From Nageia nagi (Eukaryota; Pinophyta): a DNA stretch of 64,000 nt. Position 1 is the stretch's first letter, and each line of letters opens with the position of its first letter. Both the position numbers and the translations under genes were made by a program. Shown here piece after piece: positions 38,341-50,970 of the stretch. The DNA is taken from positions 115,630,001 to 115,694,000 of the forward strand of contig JBITNC010000001.1 in assembly GCA_050084985.1 (NCBI GenBank). Direction: 5' to 3'. Under the pieces are notes generated by a model. That model had not been told where the DNA came from and searched no databases. It saw only the letters and a list, made by a program, of their open reading frames with translations.

Positions 38341-40766
38341 TTTTAGCATATGCATTAAGATCAATGTAGAGATTTTTGTAGTAATGAATTTGATCATTAA
38401 TCTTCTAGTAAATATTTTTGTACTTTATTCTCTACAAGCATATGTAGATAATTAATGATTAAGAAACCATTTTTATTCAATAATTTGATTATTATAAAAT
38501 TAATTATGCATTGAATGTTGTTATTCCAAATCATATATTTTATGCATGTTATGTGATAAATTGATATATGATTGTTATTAATGTATATGATTGCTTGAAT
38601 CATTTAAGGGAGTTGGAAGGACCATGTTATCTTTTATATTTAAGATGGCTCTATGAAACAAATATTTAGATATTTGTTTATTTTAGTAATAAAATTCATG
38701 TTTTCAAGGATAAATAATAATTTATCAGAGTCTAAACTATGTTCATTTAAAATGTTAAAGGAATCAATTAATAAAAAGGTTTATACATTTTATTCTAGAA
38801 GATAGATTAGACATCAAATTCAAAAAATAAAGTTTTCAAGAACCTTAGCATTTGACAACAAACTATATGGAATAAATATCTTTGTTAATAAAGGAAAATG
38901 TATGGACATCCATAAAATAATCTATAGTGCTATAAAATGAACATCACACACTTAAGATTAATTGAGCATATGAGCTAAGATCATGGTTTTCTAAGGAAAC
39001 TCATAGCAACTAGAATCTTGGTTAATGTGTTCACTCAATCTCAGTTTGAAAAATGACCTTAACCAATCTATCATTTCTTAAAAGAGTCTCTAATATGTTG
39101 CAATAAATATAAAGAGTCCAGACTTAGTAATGCAACTTTTGATCTCCCAATATTGAACAAGATTAAATGAGCATAGGAACAAAGAACATGGTTCTACAAT
39201 GGTTAAACCATGATCTTGGCTCATACACTTACTCAATGTCAGATAAAAAAATAACCATAGCCAATAGAAAATGAACCTTGAACATACAACAAACCCTAAA
39301 ATGAAACAATATGCATTGGTTTATGGTTACCTTTGATAGGAAACAAATCCTAAAATATGATAAAGAAACACGCCCAAAATTATGTAAGGATACATGCCCA
39401 CAATTAGAAAATGATATGTGCCCATAATTAGATAGGGACACATGTCCAAAATTATATATGGACATACATACACCCGTACTTAGATAAGAAAAAATGCCCA
39501 CAATTAGATAATTATCAAAGAAGTTGTAATAATATTATCTTAAAGAAATCTATAAAGGACTTTCATACTTTAACCAAGTGTTATTTTACAACCCTTTTGT
39601 AACCATCTTGTAACCTTTAAGTATGAAGTGACTGCCATATTATAACTAATTTTATCTCTAAGATTGATGCAAAGGACATTATTATGATATATGTGAACTA
39701 ATTCCATTATTTCAAATATGGAAAATCCTTTTCCATATTATTACTAGTGTAAAGTAGTGTATTATATACATAATATTGCATAATGAAAAATAGACAATAT
39801 TGCTTATAAAATTATTCCTTATAATATTTTTCCAAAAATGCTTCTAAAGATTATTAATCATTTTAAAAAAAATTATTGCTTATAAAGATTTTTGAATTGA
39901 ACAATGTTGTTGATTGCTAACATCATATTCCATCACCAAAAATAAGTTCTCAATTTTCATTCATTCATTGGATTATAACCATTGCATTATAGGTGAATTC
40001 ATTAGATTACATTTATATACTAAAAATAGTTCACAAATATAACATTACACAAACATACATTTTTTAACATTCAATAAATATACATTATATGTGGATTATG
40101 AAAATTCCATGTGATTACATTCAATAAACATACTATAAGAAAACCAAAGTATCAACATTAACATTATTACAATCATTCCAATTACATATCAGATTATTTG
40201 TTACAACCACTTTTATAATCATATTGCTTCCATTCATATTTTTGCAATCATATTCACTTTTTCACAACCCCTATTCCCATAATTATACAAGACGTTGTTC
40301 CCTTTGTCCCACTAAATAATTTTTAGAATCGTATCAAAGTGATCTCATCTTTTCATTTTTCTAAAATTAGGAGTTATCCCTAGGATTGGTCTAGATCTTA
40401 ATTTAAAACCTAGTGTCTTCTTTACTTCTCCTAGAACATTTTTCAATTTATTTTTTTCATCATCTACCTACATGGAAAAAGGCATAAAAAATCATTTTAG
40501 GAAGAACAGTTATCATTAAAATCCTAATTATGATAAATAAATTTCATAAAATAAAATTGGTTAACTATTTTGTACTTCTTCTCATGCTATGAAAGAGAAG
40601 TCTATAGTCAAATTCTAGAAAAGTTAGTTATAATTTAGTATCTCAGCTTTGAAATTAATGACCTAATAATGTACATGTGATTGTGATAATAAAATAGTGA
40701 GGAAAGATTTGCAATAGTCTTTTCCTTTACATCTTATAATGTATCTCTTATCTACATTTTTTTTAA
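36417..40766 (+). repeat. Left copy of 4.4-kb direct repeat (duplication)
   Basis: Matches 59603-64000 nearly base for base (about 1-2% differences by eye), apart from a roughly 48-bp insertion in the right copy near 62715-62765. The left edge falls inside the MULE transposase coding region, directly before its first catalytic Asp. The match is still continuing at the window end. Confidence 0.95.
39345..39515 (-). repeat. Subterminal repeats, right side of MULE-like element
   Basis: Five or six minus-strand units of CTAATTRTGGGCATGTATCC and variants, in inverse orientation to 33828-34310. The same array recurs at 62530-62695. Confidence 0.75.
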
Positions 40767-40787
40767 TTCTCTCTTAGATATGTGATG

Positions 40788-41356
40788 TGAATTTAGCTAC
40801 AAGAGACCAACAAAATGGGCTCCAACAACATAAATGTATTGACATAGAAAAAAACCTATAAATAATCCTCTTTTTAATTCCTAAATTTGCAATACCTTTT
40901 TTAGGTCTATTACAATAGCTAATATAGAAAGAAGGAGACCCTCCCTAAAAAATAACAAACACTCTAAAAACTAGGACATTACTAAAAATAGAAACTTTCT
41001 AAAGATAAAAAGATAGAAAGTTTTTAAAAATAGAAAGTTCCTTAGATTATAACCAAACTTGGTGTACAATCCCAATCAACATAGACTAAGCTATTTCCCA
41101 ATTTATTCTCCTAAACAAATTCTACCGCAAAAGATGTTAAAGTCTACTTATTAGAAAATCCTGAAAATTTAACACTAAAAGCTAATTTTGAGGCACTAAA
41201 TGATGGATTTAGGCTGATAAAAAAAATTTGCATTTGGGGGTATCCCTCCTAAAGGAGATGGTAGTTGAATCATGAAAACCCATATCTAGCACTCCTTAAA
41301 ATTTCAAGATAGTCTGATATTTAGATCAAATGTTATGATCATTTGAAGGTACATCA
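40788..41356 (-). repeat. 3' LTR of the chromovirus
   Basis: Left LTR copy, 569 bp, TG...CA ends, preceded by TGATG (40783-40787). Confidence 0.92.
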
Positions 41357-41399
41357 TTCTCCTCTGTTAAAAGGAACATAGCTCCTACAAGTTCAAATA

Positions 41400-42873
41400 A
41401 AATAAAATCTTGTAGCTTTTGGCTGTCACTTTTTTTAGCTCTGAATCTAAAACCCAAGTGTTATCATATTGGGGTAATCCTTCCCACTAAACTAGGTATC
41501 TATTGTAGCTCCTATGTTTGGTGGTGATCACCTGCTTATCAAGTATTTGTGCAACTCTATCCTTCTTCTTCTTAGGCATCTATGGTACCCAATTCATTGA
41601 ATCCTATATATTGCCATCCTCAATAGTACCCTAATACTAAAATAAATTAGAAACATTAAAAATAGGTGAAATAGCAAATTCATCAGGTAACTCCACTTGA
41701 TAGGCATTGTCATTGATCTTCTTCAAAATCTTGCAAGTTCCAATTTTCTTAAATTTCAATTTGTTATATTTCCCTTTAGGAAATCATTATTTTTTGATAT
41801 GAACCATCACCATATCACCCTCTTTAAATACTTTAATCCTTTTGTGTGCATCAATGACCTCTTTGTATTGAGCATTACTATTAGGTAGTTTTTCTCTCAT
41901 TGATTCTTGCACTTTTTGGATATACTTAGCAAATGCTTCTACATCATCACTAACTTGGTCCCCCATTGGTAACTCAACCAAATCTAATACATCTCTAGTA
42001 TTTTGACCATAAATAATTTGAAAAAGAAGATTTATCTATTAAACTATTCACTAAGCTATTATATGCAAATTTAACTTGTGATAAGGCAAAATCCCATTGA
42101 TTTGGCTTTTCGCCAACTATACACTATAAGAGGTTTCCTAAGCTTTTGTTCACTACCTCTATTTTCCCATCAATTTGTGGATGCTAATCACTACTAAACT
42201 ATAGCCTAGTATTTAACTTCTTCCATAATGTCCTCCAAAAATGACCCAAAAACTTAGTATCTTGATCATAAGTAATAGTCTTTGGGACACTATGCAATTG
42301 CACAAACTCATCAAAAAACAAGACTGCAATCTTAGTGGCATCATTAGTTTTTTAGCAAGCAATAAAATGGGACATTTTAGAAAATCTATCTACCACAACA
42401 AAAGTTGAATCATTACCCTATTCTGTCTTGGGCAATCCCAACATAAAATCCATACTCAAATTGATCCATGGTCCTATAAGAGCTGGTAGTGGCATATTCA
42501 ACCTTGTATTTTATTCATGGAATTTAGCCATTTGGCACACACTACATCTAGAGACAAAATTGATTATGTATCTTTTCATCTTTGGTTGATAATACTTCTC
42601 CTCTACAAGAGTCATAGTTTTGGCTACTCCAAAATGACTAGCTAGACCCCCACTATGTAATTCCTGCAAGATGTTCTCTCTCATAGAGCCATTGCAAATA
42701 CATAATTGAGTACCCTTAAATAAGTAACCATTTTGAAAAAATATTCTTCAAAAATTGGATGGGACTCACCTTCTACTGCACTTGTACATTATCTCACACT
42801 ATTCTAAAAATCAGCATTAGATTCATACATATTTTTTATTCCCTCAAATCCCACCATTGCATTCTTTATAGTG
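41400..42873 (-). pseudogene. Chromovirus integrase and chromodomain (3' half of pol)
   Basis: The minus-strand reading resumes the polyprotein interrupted at 55555. A zinc-binding H-H-C-C block appears about 42670-42540 (ELHSGGLASHFGVAK; CSVCQ). The core shows LSMDF (first Asp, near 42450), [14 protein letters not shown] (second Asp, near 42275) and HPQIDGKIEVVNKSLGN (Glu kept, near 42180). A 64-codon open stretch (41787-41981) with HKRIKVFKEGDMVMVHIKK is the integrase C-terminal domain. About 41562-41430 reads VAQILDKQVITTKHRSYNRY, then L-V-stop-W-E-G-L-P and N-T-W, a chromodomain. Chromodomains steer chromovirus integration to chromatin marks. Several stops make it inactive. Confidence 0.85.
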
Positions 42874-42878
42874 GTTAG

Positions 42879-44309
42879 TGTTGATTAGGATTGTGTAATA
42901 TATGCACCATGAACAATCTTAACCAAAGTAAATCAAGAATAGACTATGGTGATAGTCTGATCTTTGGAGAAGGTTGGTTCTTTATACATTGGGTGTAGGG
43001 GAAGTAACATGAAAGAAAATAAAAGGAGTAGAGTGCAAGGAATTTAAGCAAAAGGCTTAGGGTAACAAGAGAGAAAGCAAAGGTGAATCACTAGTCTAGC
43101 GTAGGCTTTCACAGGGTGTGAAACCTTGGTCTGAATCTAGTGTAGCAGCTACAGTACAAGCTCTCACTCTCTAATAGTTTCCTAGCTTTACTCTACCATG
43201 TATGCAGACACAGTTATACTAATAGCTCGTAATTATCATTTAGGAAACACACCAAACTGCTACAATGTAACCTAATTAAGAATAACAATTACAAGTGCTA
43301 GATAATAAAGGTCAAGATGGTATCATATTACTGATGAAAAACTATAGGTCTTCGAGAACAAATGTAAAGAGCAATACTAGGGCTTCTGACCCTTTTTCCA
43401 CTTTATTTTCATATACTTATACTAAAAAAAAATAACAGTTACAAGAAAATGAAAACAAAACTGTTACAAAAAATAGCCTCAAGATTCTAGTCATTTCTAA
43501 CTATCATCATCTATATATGTTGCTTGTCTGAATGTTACAGAACTTGAGGAGGTCATTGAAGGGAGAACTAAGATTCTACCTTTCACAGGTATTGATTCCT
43601 CTAGGATCTATTTCTTGCCAAAATATGACTATCTTTTCCTCGACAATGTCATCATTTTATTCTAGAAAGCTTTACTTCAGGAACCCTTCATTTATGGACT
43701 CTGGCTCTTCACTTATCTCTTGCTGACCTCACCATCTTTGAAACCCGATCTTTACTAAAAAAGTGTCTATCTTTTCCTCTATGATGTCATCATTTTATTC
43801 TAGAAAGCTTTACTTCGGGAACACTTCATTTACAAACTCCAGCTCTTCAGTTATCTCTTGTTGACCTCACCATCTCTGAAACCTGGTCTTTACCAAAAAA
43901 GTGCCTATCTTTTCCTCCATGATGTCATCATTTTATTCTGGAAAGCTTTACTTCAGGAACACTTCATTTACAAACTTTGGCTCTTCACTTATCTCTTGCT
44001 AACCTCACCATCTCTAGAACCCAATCTTTACCAAAAAAGTGCCTATCTTTTCCTTCATGATGTCATCATTTTGCTCTGGCATGCTTTATTCATTGACTTT
44101 GGCCCTTTTAATCACCCCTTGCTGACCTCACCATCTTTAGAACCTGATTTTTACCAAAACATGACTATCTTATCCTCCATGATGTCATCATTTTATCCAA
44201 CCCACTTTATTTGCTTTAGAAAAACTCTCGAGGGTCTTAAAAAGAACTCATAATTGCAAGTAAAGTACACCAGGGCTTTAATAAAGAACTTATTATGTAT
44301 GGATATACA
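42879..44309 (-). repeat. 3' LTR of the Tat-like element
   Basis: 1431 bp. Its inner half carries an internal tandem repeat (about 43585-44215). No clear purine tract is seen beside it; the minus-strand neighbour AAAAGTCACCCTAA is a poor match. Confidence 0.93.
43585..44215. repeat. 138-bp tandem repeat inside the LTR (left copy)
   Basis: About 4.5 units, each with TGACCTCACCATCTYTGAAAC, CTATCTTTTCCTC, ATGATGTCATCATTTTATTC and GAAAGCTTTACTTCAGGAAC. The phrase TGACCTC (TAACCTC in one unit) starts at 43724, 43862, 44000 and 44123, giving periods of 138, 138 and 123 bp. Because 138 is divisible by three, the array yields a spurious 131-codon open frame. Confidence 0.9.
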
Positions 44310-44397
44310 TTAGGGTGACTTTTGTGGGAAAATTTCACTGATCACAAAGAAATTTTAGAACCCAAAATCTTATTAGAATGAATTAGTGAGTCAGACT

Positions 44398-47300
44398 TTA
44401 GTTTTGTACATTCAGGAGTTGCTGAACCTTACTCCAGTCTGCGAGGATCCTAGAAAAATCTTTTAGCCTTGCATGGGCTAAAGCTAAAGTGTTCAAAATT
44501 TCATAAGACACATGAGCATATTTTCTCAATAATTGTTGAATGTGAAAGCCATTGTTTGCCAAAGAATCAAAGAATTTTATTAAATTAGTTTTGTCAAATG
44601 AAACCAAGAGCATATCAATATCATCAGTCCTTTGAATCTTGCTCTGTAGACCACTCAAAAATTTAGCTTTAGAGATAAGTGAGCCATCACTTCTCCATAA
44701 CTCTAGGATTCTAGATGCATTTAATCCCTAAATCTCTAACTTCAAGTTTTCCATTTCTTGTGTCTGGCACAAGACATTACCCTTGATCTCATGGCAAACC
44801 CATTTCCCCTCACTGGGTAATCAATTGCTGACATGAGTTCCACTTGATCACCAATATTATAAGACTACAGCTTTTCATTAGAGAAGTCGTTCAACCTCTT
44901 TTTTCTTATTTGGCCTATTATGAAATGGGATTCAAAATATTTTTGCATCTGGTGACCTCAACCTTGATCCTTTTGAGATCTGATAAACATGATTTTATAT
45001 GGTCTCTCAGATGAATCAAATCTTTGATTTCCTACACCCTTAGCTCCCAAAATCTTTTCTTCATATTTAAAAAAAAAAGGATTTGTCTACCTTATTCACA
45101 TTTAGACTTGATTGGAGTTGTGCTATGTTGGTGTTCAAACTGCTAATCTTTGCTACTCTGGCAGCTATCTCAGCATCTCTCTAAGAGATGATGGCATCTT
45201 TCTAGCTCAAAATGTCTGCTATAGGAGCCACCGCTAAACTAGCCTTCAAAATTGATATATTATTTTCAGCAGCCTTCAATTTTAATTTTTGAGTGTCTAA
45301 TTGCTGCTTCATAGCTTCATGGGCCTTTTGCAGCTTACTGTACTTGACCTCCAACTTTGTTAGCTCTGATATGTTGAGGTCTACTGCAGTTTACAAGAGC
45401 TCATTTTTATCACTCCAGGATATGCTTTGTGTGTCAATTTTTACCTGAGTGTTCATAGCAGATAGATCACTTTGCCCCTCTTATGGGTCTTGGGTAATTG
45501 CCATTTCAAGCACCTTATGCTTTGGATCCATTGAAGTCCAAAGCCTTACCAGATTATTCAAAACTGGGAGCTTCTTGACCTATTTCTACATCCATGCATC
45601 TCATCCCTATTTCATCTATTGGTACTACTGCATAATGCTATCCATAGATACCTGTTGTCCTAATATCATAATGAATGGAGATCCAATGCTTAACTCCTAA
45701 GAGGAGGAGGCCACGATCTGCTATGCTGGTGTCACGGGGCTAGCTTGACTGGGCCTAGGGACACTACTACCGAATGGATTCATGGCAGAAAGTGCCAGAA
45801 TGAATGAAGGAGAGGATGATGGAGGTAGAGATGGTAGATGTGATGATGGTATTGTAGTGATGTTGATGATGGGGGGAATTTGTGGGTTGGATGCAAGGGG
45901 AAGGGAACTTTGCCATTGGATAGGTGGTGGTGTTGTTATGAGAGATTGAATGGGTGAAGCTAGAATGGTTACTGGAATTTGCAGGAGTGAAATTGGAATG
46001 GAAATGGGTGCAATAGAAATAGATAGAGAAGGAGTAAGAGAAATAGGGGAAAGGGAGTAGAGAGAATACCTGATGGAGTAGGGCTCTTCCTTCTTCTCTT
46101 TGGTGGTGGTGGGAGTGGTGCTTTCTCTTTTTGGACTTTTCTTTTCAAGGTATACACTCTCCTAGGCCTCCTAGCCATTGTTTCCATGGAAACTTCCCTA
46201 GTTTCCTCCTCAGGTTGCTCCTCCTGAGCTGATGCTTGGGACCTTACACATCCCTGCTCTCCCTCCTCATCACTATCATCCAAACCTTCACTTGCAGGGA
46301 TGTTCTATTCTCCACATCTCTTCAAATTTATCATCTAAATCAGAATCTAGATGGGTATTCTGATTTTCAGACTCAATCAGGTACTAAGTGAAGGTAGCTA
46401 TTTTTTTCTCACTCCATCTCTGATCTCTTAAGGTTTTCAAAGACTTTTTTGAGATGGAATTTGCTTTTGGGTCAAAATTTGCCTTTTTGCTATAAAAACT
46501 TAACCATAATGGTAATAAATCTTTAGTAATCAAGGTAGTGGGCATTACCTTGTCTTCATATTTTGGGTTTCACCAACTAAGCAACTTCGGCCTAGATTTA
46601 ACTCTAAAACCTAGGGGATTGGGCTGGCCCCTCAACCTCTTGCCAAAGATATCCTCAGGATCATATAGCAAATATTGACTAAGTTTTTTCAATTTTAAAT
46701 TCAACAATTTACCTTTTAATTATTCACTTACTCCCCTGCTTTGAAGCACCAAGTCATGCACTTTATGAGGAAGGGCATAAACTATCCTCTTTTTTGCTGT
46801 AGCTCCATATTTAGAATCTATATAATCCATTTATCTAGCATATTCCATGCTGAAAACCTAATCTATTACATGGATCGGTAGTAAGAAAGGAACCCCAAAA
46901 AACCCATAAAGCTTGATGAAAGTCCCCTCCTCTGTGAAGAACCAGTCCTTGATCTCTCCATGTAGCATTCAGAGGTAAAGCTTAGAAGCTATTGATAATC
47001 TTGGAACTATGAGGGTAAATAAACTCATTGTAGGAACTAAAAAGTTTTCTACAAAGAAGTAATAATCTGCTGAGGACCTCACCTCCTCAGTCCATTTGTC
47101 CACTAGCTTCTGAGACCCACTTTCATCAGTCTGAACCAAGGTTAAATTCTTGAAAACACTAGCATTTTGGTGAATCATCATCCAAATAATGTGTGACGCA
47201 TATGCAAAATGAAATCCCTCACTAATCTTTTCTAAATGTTTAGATATTCCATCTGAAAGGGCAATAGCCTAGTCATACATTGTAGGAGAGATTGGGTGAG

Positions 47301-47880
47301 AAATTTGGTATGCGATAGCTAATTTTGATGGTGAGACATACCTATCTGTCTCTTTGCCTGCTGCTATGGCTAACATGGACAATAACAATTGTAGATGTAC
47401 AGAAAAATTGGAGAGCAGGAGCTCAAAATTGGGGAACTCCATAAACTTTACGGTCCCAGCTACATTTTTATTTAGCCAAACCATGATATTTGCTCTCAAA
47501 TTGGAACTGGGTGTCATATACCAATCAATGTGCATAAGGGAATGCATAGGGGAGGGTGGATTAAAAGCCTTTGCTACTGAAATGGAATCCAAATTTAAGA
47601 TAGTCCTTCCTTGCAAGTCTCTAACCATTCTGGTTGCAGGATCAAATGCCCCCCTTATAACTTCTATCAACTCAAGAGAAAGAAAGCATCTATGGGGAAT
47701 GAAGTACATGAGACCCAACCCCATCGGTGAATGTGCTATGTGATTAAAACTGAAGTTTGGGCACTTACCTTCAGCTGTGCCCTTGGGGTTCTTATTTCGA
47801 GCTGTAATTTTAGTATCCCACAATAATTCCATGGAATCTGTTATTTTCCTTGCTATCTTCACTGATGATCCTAAGCTCAT
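44398..47880 (-). pseudogene. Accessory coding region after integrase: globular N-terminus, basic/Pro-rich middle, coiled coil
   Basis: A minus-strand ATG at 47880 opens MSLGSSVKIARKITDSMELL; with frameshifts and stops the reading runs about 1,160 codons to a stop near 44398. The first 203 codons are open and include VRDLQGRTILNLDSISVAKA. A second open block spans 46969-47181. Then comes an acidic segment (DDSDEEGEQG, 46280), a Lys/Arg/Pro-rich segment (PLPPPPKRRRKSPTPSG, about 46150-46090, possible nuclear localisation signal), a Ser/Pro/Ile-rich linker, a coiled coil (LEVKYSKLQKAHEAMKQQLD, about 45350-45290) and an open C-terminal block (44398-44658). No signal peptide or membrane segment supports env. 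The N-terminus faintly recalls transposon plant-mobile-type domains; function unknown. Confidence 0.7.
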
Positions 47881-48365
47881 TTCTGTTTGCTTGTGCTGCG
47901 CTTATCAACTCTTCTTGTCTCACTTCTATCACCCCTAACCAACACTTTGCTTTACTCAAATTCTTCTGCTATATTCCATAGCTCCTGGCAATGCATAGTA
48001 GATACTAGCTTTGCATATTTGTAAGCAAATGCTTTCTATGAATTCTAGAATTTAGGTATTTTGGCAAGTAGGGCTCTTGGTCCTTTTATAGTTCATTTTG
48101 TTGATTGATGCACAATCTCTCTGAATGCATGAAATATCCTCACGGATAGTAGCATTAATAACCAATTTGATATTATACGCTCTTTTTGGGAACTCTGAGA
48201 TTTGATTTTCTATACCCCTTTTGGAAACTTCAATTCTATCGATGCAAAAGTACAACTACCACTAAGTTACTAATAAATAACTGAAAACCATAACAACAAC
48301 TTGAAATAAATGCAAATGGCACACTATTTACAATATGTGTACAAAATCATATCTTTTCAAAAAAA
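47881..48365 (-). other. Spacer between integrase and accessory region
   Basis: About 480 bp with short open frames but no motif; might hold a splice acceptor or leader for the accessory coding region. Confidence 0.4.
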
Positions 48366-49490
48366 TCATTGTCCTACGCTTGCGGTCTTATATCGCTTTA
48401 GGTGTTGTCCATTAACTAAAATCGACAATTTGCACCCATTTAATTTTGCTAGCTCAAAGGCATTTTTTCCAATGCATTTAGCTACTACGTAGGGTCTGAA
48501 CCACATGGATTCAAATTTTTTGTGTTTCCCAGGTTTAGCTCTATCTTCATCCCATTTCAACACTAAATCTCCTTCTTTGAAAGTATCCGGAGTTGATTTT
48601 CATCCGTCAAACCATCTTTTTACTATTTCATTTCTTCTCTGAAGGTCTTGATATGATTGATTTCAAAGCTCTTCTAAATGCAACAGTTCATTCATCCAAA
48701 CCTCGAGAGACTCAAAATCCTTGCCATATTCCTACAAAACCTTTAAAATTGGAAGCTCAGAATAACTTGGTAATATCGCCCTTTTACCGTATACCAACAT
48801 ATATGGGTTGGTTTTAATGGTTGATTTTACTGTGATCCTGTCTGCCCATAATGCCCAATTGAGCTTTTCATGCCAATTCTAAGGATTATCTTCCACTGCT
48901 CTTTTGAGGATTCGAATTAAATTCTTATTTGTAGACTTAGCCAAACCATTACCCTGGGGGTAATAGTTTGAGGAGGTTTTCCAATAGATACCTAATCTCA
49001 TAGCAAAATCAGTAACTTTGGCTCCTATGAATGCTAAGCCATTATCTAAAATTATCGTTTGGGGAATACCATACCTAGTAATCAACTTTTCTATGAATCT
49101 TAGAATAGTCTTTTGATTTGCCTCTTTTACGACCTCTGCTTCTGCCCATCTGGTGAAAAAGTTTGTAGCAGTAAGGATGAATTTATGTTCAAAAAAGGAG
49201 TTCAGATTGATGACTCTGATAAAATCCAACCCCCACTATTGGAAGGGTTCTTCTACTTGGATTGGTTCCAATGGTAATGCTACATTTCTCTTTCTTCCTA
49301 CATACCTTTGACACTTTTCACAATTTTGTGCCTTTGCGAAAGCATCTTTGAACATAGTAGGCCAATAATATCCCACCTGAATAATCTTGCCCATTGTAGT
49401 GTATCCAGAGTAATGACCTCCAGACCCTTCGGAATGAAACTCTTTAATAAGCTTAGCTAACTTTGTCGTTGGTACACATCTTAACAAAAT
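48366..49490 (-). pseudogene. Integrase of the Tat-like element
   Basis: Minus-strand blocks in order: zinc-binding domain with FHSEGSGGHYSGYTTMGK and NCEKCQ (49236-49487), H-H-C-C ligands all present; core with GLDFIRVINL (first Asp, 49225) and IILDNGLAFIGA (second Asp, about 49055), open through 48879. The third catalytic residue is lost: YYPQGNGLAKSTNKNL has Lys where the family has Glu (about 48945). The C-terminal domain (48366-48563) has GKHKKFESMWFRPYVVAKC and ends LVNGQHLKRYKTASVGQ-stop. Only one or two stops separate the blocks, so this is among the best-preserved parts of the window. Confidence 0.9.
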
Positions 49491-49859
49491 GCCATTATGA
49501 TTTCTTCTATAAAGTATCTAATCTATCTCCATGTAATTATGGGCATGTATCTTGAATCGCCTTCTTTGGGATGCATTCATGTTTCTTGGTAGTTTTTTGG
49601 TCTCAAAATATTTGTTTAACTGCTCCATCCAATCCTTTGTTGTATCTTCGGGTATAGATTCTAGGGTTTCTTGTTCAACAAAGCATACCATCCCCTTTTC
49701 CGATATCATAGGATTTGCAAGTTGCTCACAAAGTGCTCTTCCTTTTATGAGCTTGGTGGGCCAAATTTCCACATTGTATTTTAGAATTTTTGAAATACAC
49801 CTGGGTCTTCCTTCTCCCAATTCTCCCTGCATAACATAAGACCTAACATCTAGGTGTAT

Positions 49860-50970
49860 GGTTAGAATCAAAATCCTACTCTAAGCAATGTAATGTTTTA
49901 ACTTACTTTCACAATAGCTAGGACCTATTTTTCAATGAAAGTGTATTTTTCCTCACAACTGTTCATAGTCTGGCTGAAAAATGCGATTGGGTATTCTTCA
50001 TTCCCTTCATACTTCTATGTTAAAATGGCTGCAACACTAGTATCTAAACCATACGTGTACAGAATAAATTCTTTACTAAAATCTAGATTTCTCAGTACAG
50101 GAGATTTTGTAATTGCTACCTTAATTTTCTGAAAAGCTTCTTTACCTTCCTCAGTCCATACAAAAGGAGTATCTTTTTTTAGCATCTGGGTGATAGGTTT
50201 GATAATGTTTGAGAAATCCTGAATAAATCTTCTGATAAAGTTAATCTGACCCAGAAAAGACTACAAAGACTTCTTATTAGATGGGAGAGACAAGTCATTT
50301 ATAGCTTTAACTCTATCTGGATCAATAGCCCACCCTCTTTTTAAATGACATGGCCCAATAATTTACCCTCATCTACTATGAAGATAGACTTCTTAGGATT
50401 TAGGGATATACCATACCTATTACATTTGATGAAGGCTTGCTCCAGATGTTGAACATGCATGTTTCTATCATGAGAGAAAATAGTAATATCATCAAGGTAT
50501 ACCAATAGAGTCTTATTTACTAGCTCTCCAAATGCATAATCCATAGCTCTCTGAAAGGTAGCCCCCGCATTGGATAGTCCAAAAGGCATTCTCTAGAAAG
50601 CAAATGTGCCCCATTTAGTCATAAAAGCTATTTTAAACTAATCTTCATTCCAGACCCAAATCTAATTGTACCTGAAGAAACCATCTATCAAAGAGAACTT
50701 TTCAGCATCGACTACAATGTTTAGTATCTATTCCATTAGCGGTAAGGGATAGTGATCTTTCAAAGATACCTTGTTTAATCCCTAGAAATCCACACATAAC
50801 CTTATCTCACTATTTTTCTTCTTGACAGGCACAAGGTTAGCTACCTAAGTGGAATGCTTGATAGGATAAATTATCCCAACCTTGTACAATTTCAAAACCT
50901 CCTACTTCATGGCAACCTCAATCTTGGGGTTTACTAGTCTTTGCTTTTGTCTGACTAATTTAGCATCATC
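49860..50970 (-). pseudogene. Reverse transcriptase and Ty3-type RNase H of the Tat-like element
   Basis: Reverse transcriptase begins near 50960. It has LVPVKKKNSEIRLCVDF (about 50840-50790), then KDHYPLPLME and FSLIDGFFRYNQI. The open block 50341-50589 has MPFGLSNAGATFQRAMDYAF and the intact active site VYLDDITIFS (about 50505-50475). RNase H follows about 50175-49930 (EEGKEAFQKIKVAITKSP; EYPIAFFSQTMNSCEEKYTF). Its first catalytic Asp position reads YTYGLD where Ty3-type enzymes have a T-D-A-S-type motif, so this RNase H was probably inactive. Stops are scattered but motifs remain easy to read. Confidence 0.88.

Larger units (their letters stand above)
33820..39520 (+). mobile_element. MULE-like DNA transposon with SWIM-type transposase, decayed
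   Basis: A Mutator-like transposase remnant (34820-38340) is bracketed by repeats of a TAATTATGGGCATGTGTC-type motif, plus-oriented at 33828-34310 and minus-oriented at 39345-39515. Inward-facing subterminal repeats around the transposase define an element of about 5.7 kb. Terminal inverted repeats and a 9-bp target duplication were not located, so ends are approximate. The right two-thirds is repeated at 59603-64000. Confidence 0.6.

Noticed and set aside
38397-38603. 68-codon ORF present in both duplicated copies (also 61581-61787)
   Set aside because: Conservation is explained by the recent duplication; the composition is random Ile/Asn-rich.
43858-44253. 131-codon plus-strand ORF with repeated LTSPSLEP..YLFLHDVI units
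   Set aside because: It is the in-frame translation of the 138-bp tandem repeat in the LTR, antisense to the element; a similar frame appears in the other LTR (55098-55319).
47354-47743. 129-codon plus-strand ORF
   Set aside because: It mirrors the 203-codon minus-strand accessory frame, which fits element orientation.
49552-49839. 95-codon plus-strand ORF
   Set aside because: Lies opposite the Tat-like pol region; no features of its own.
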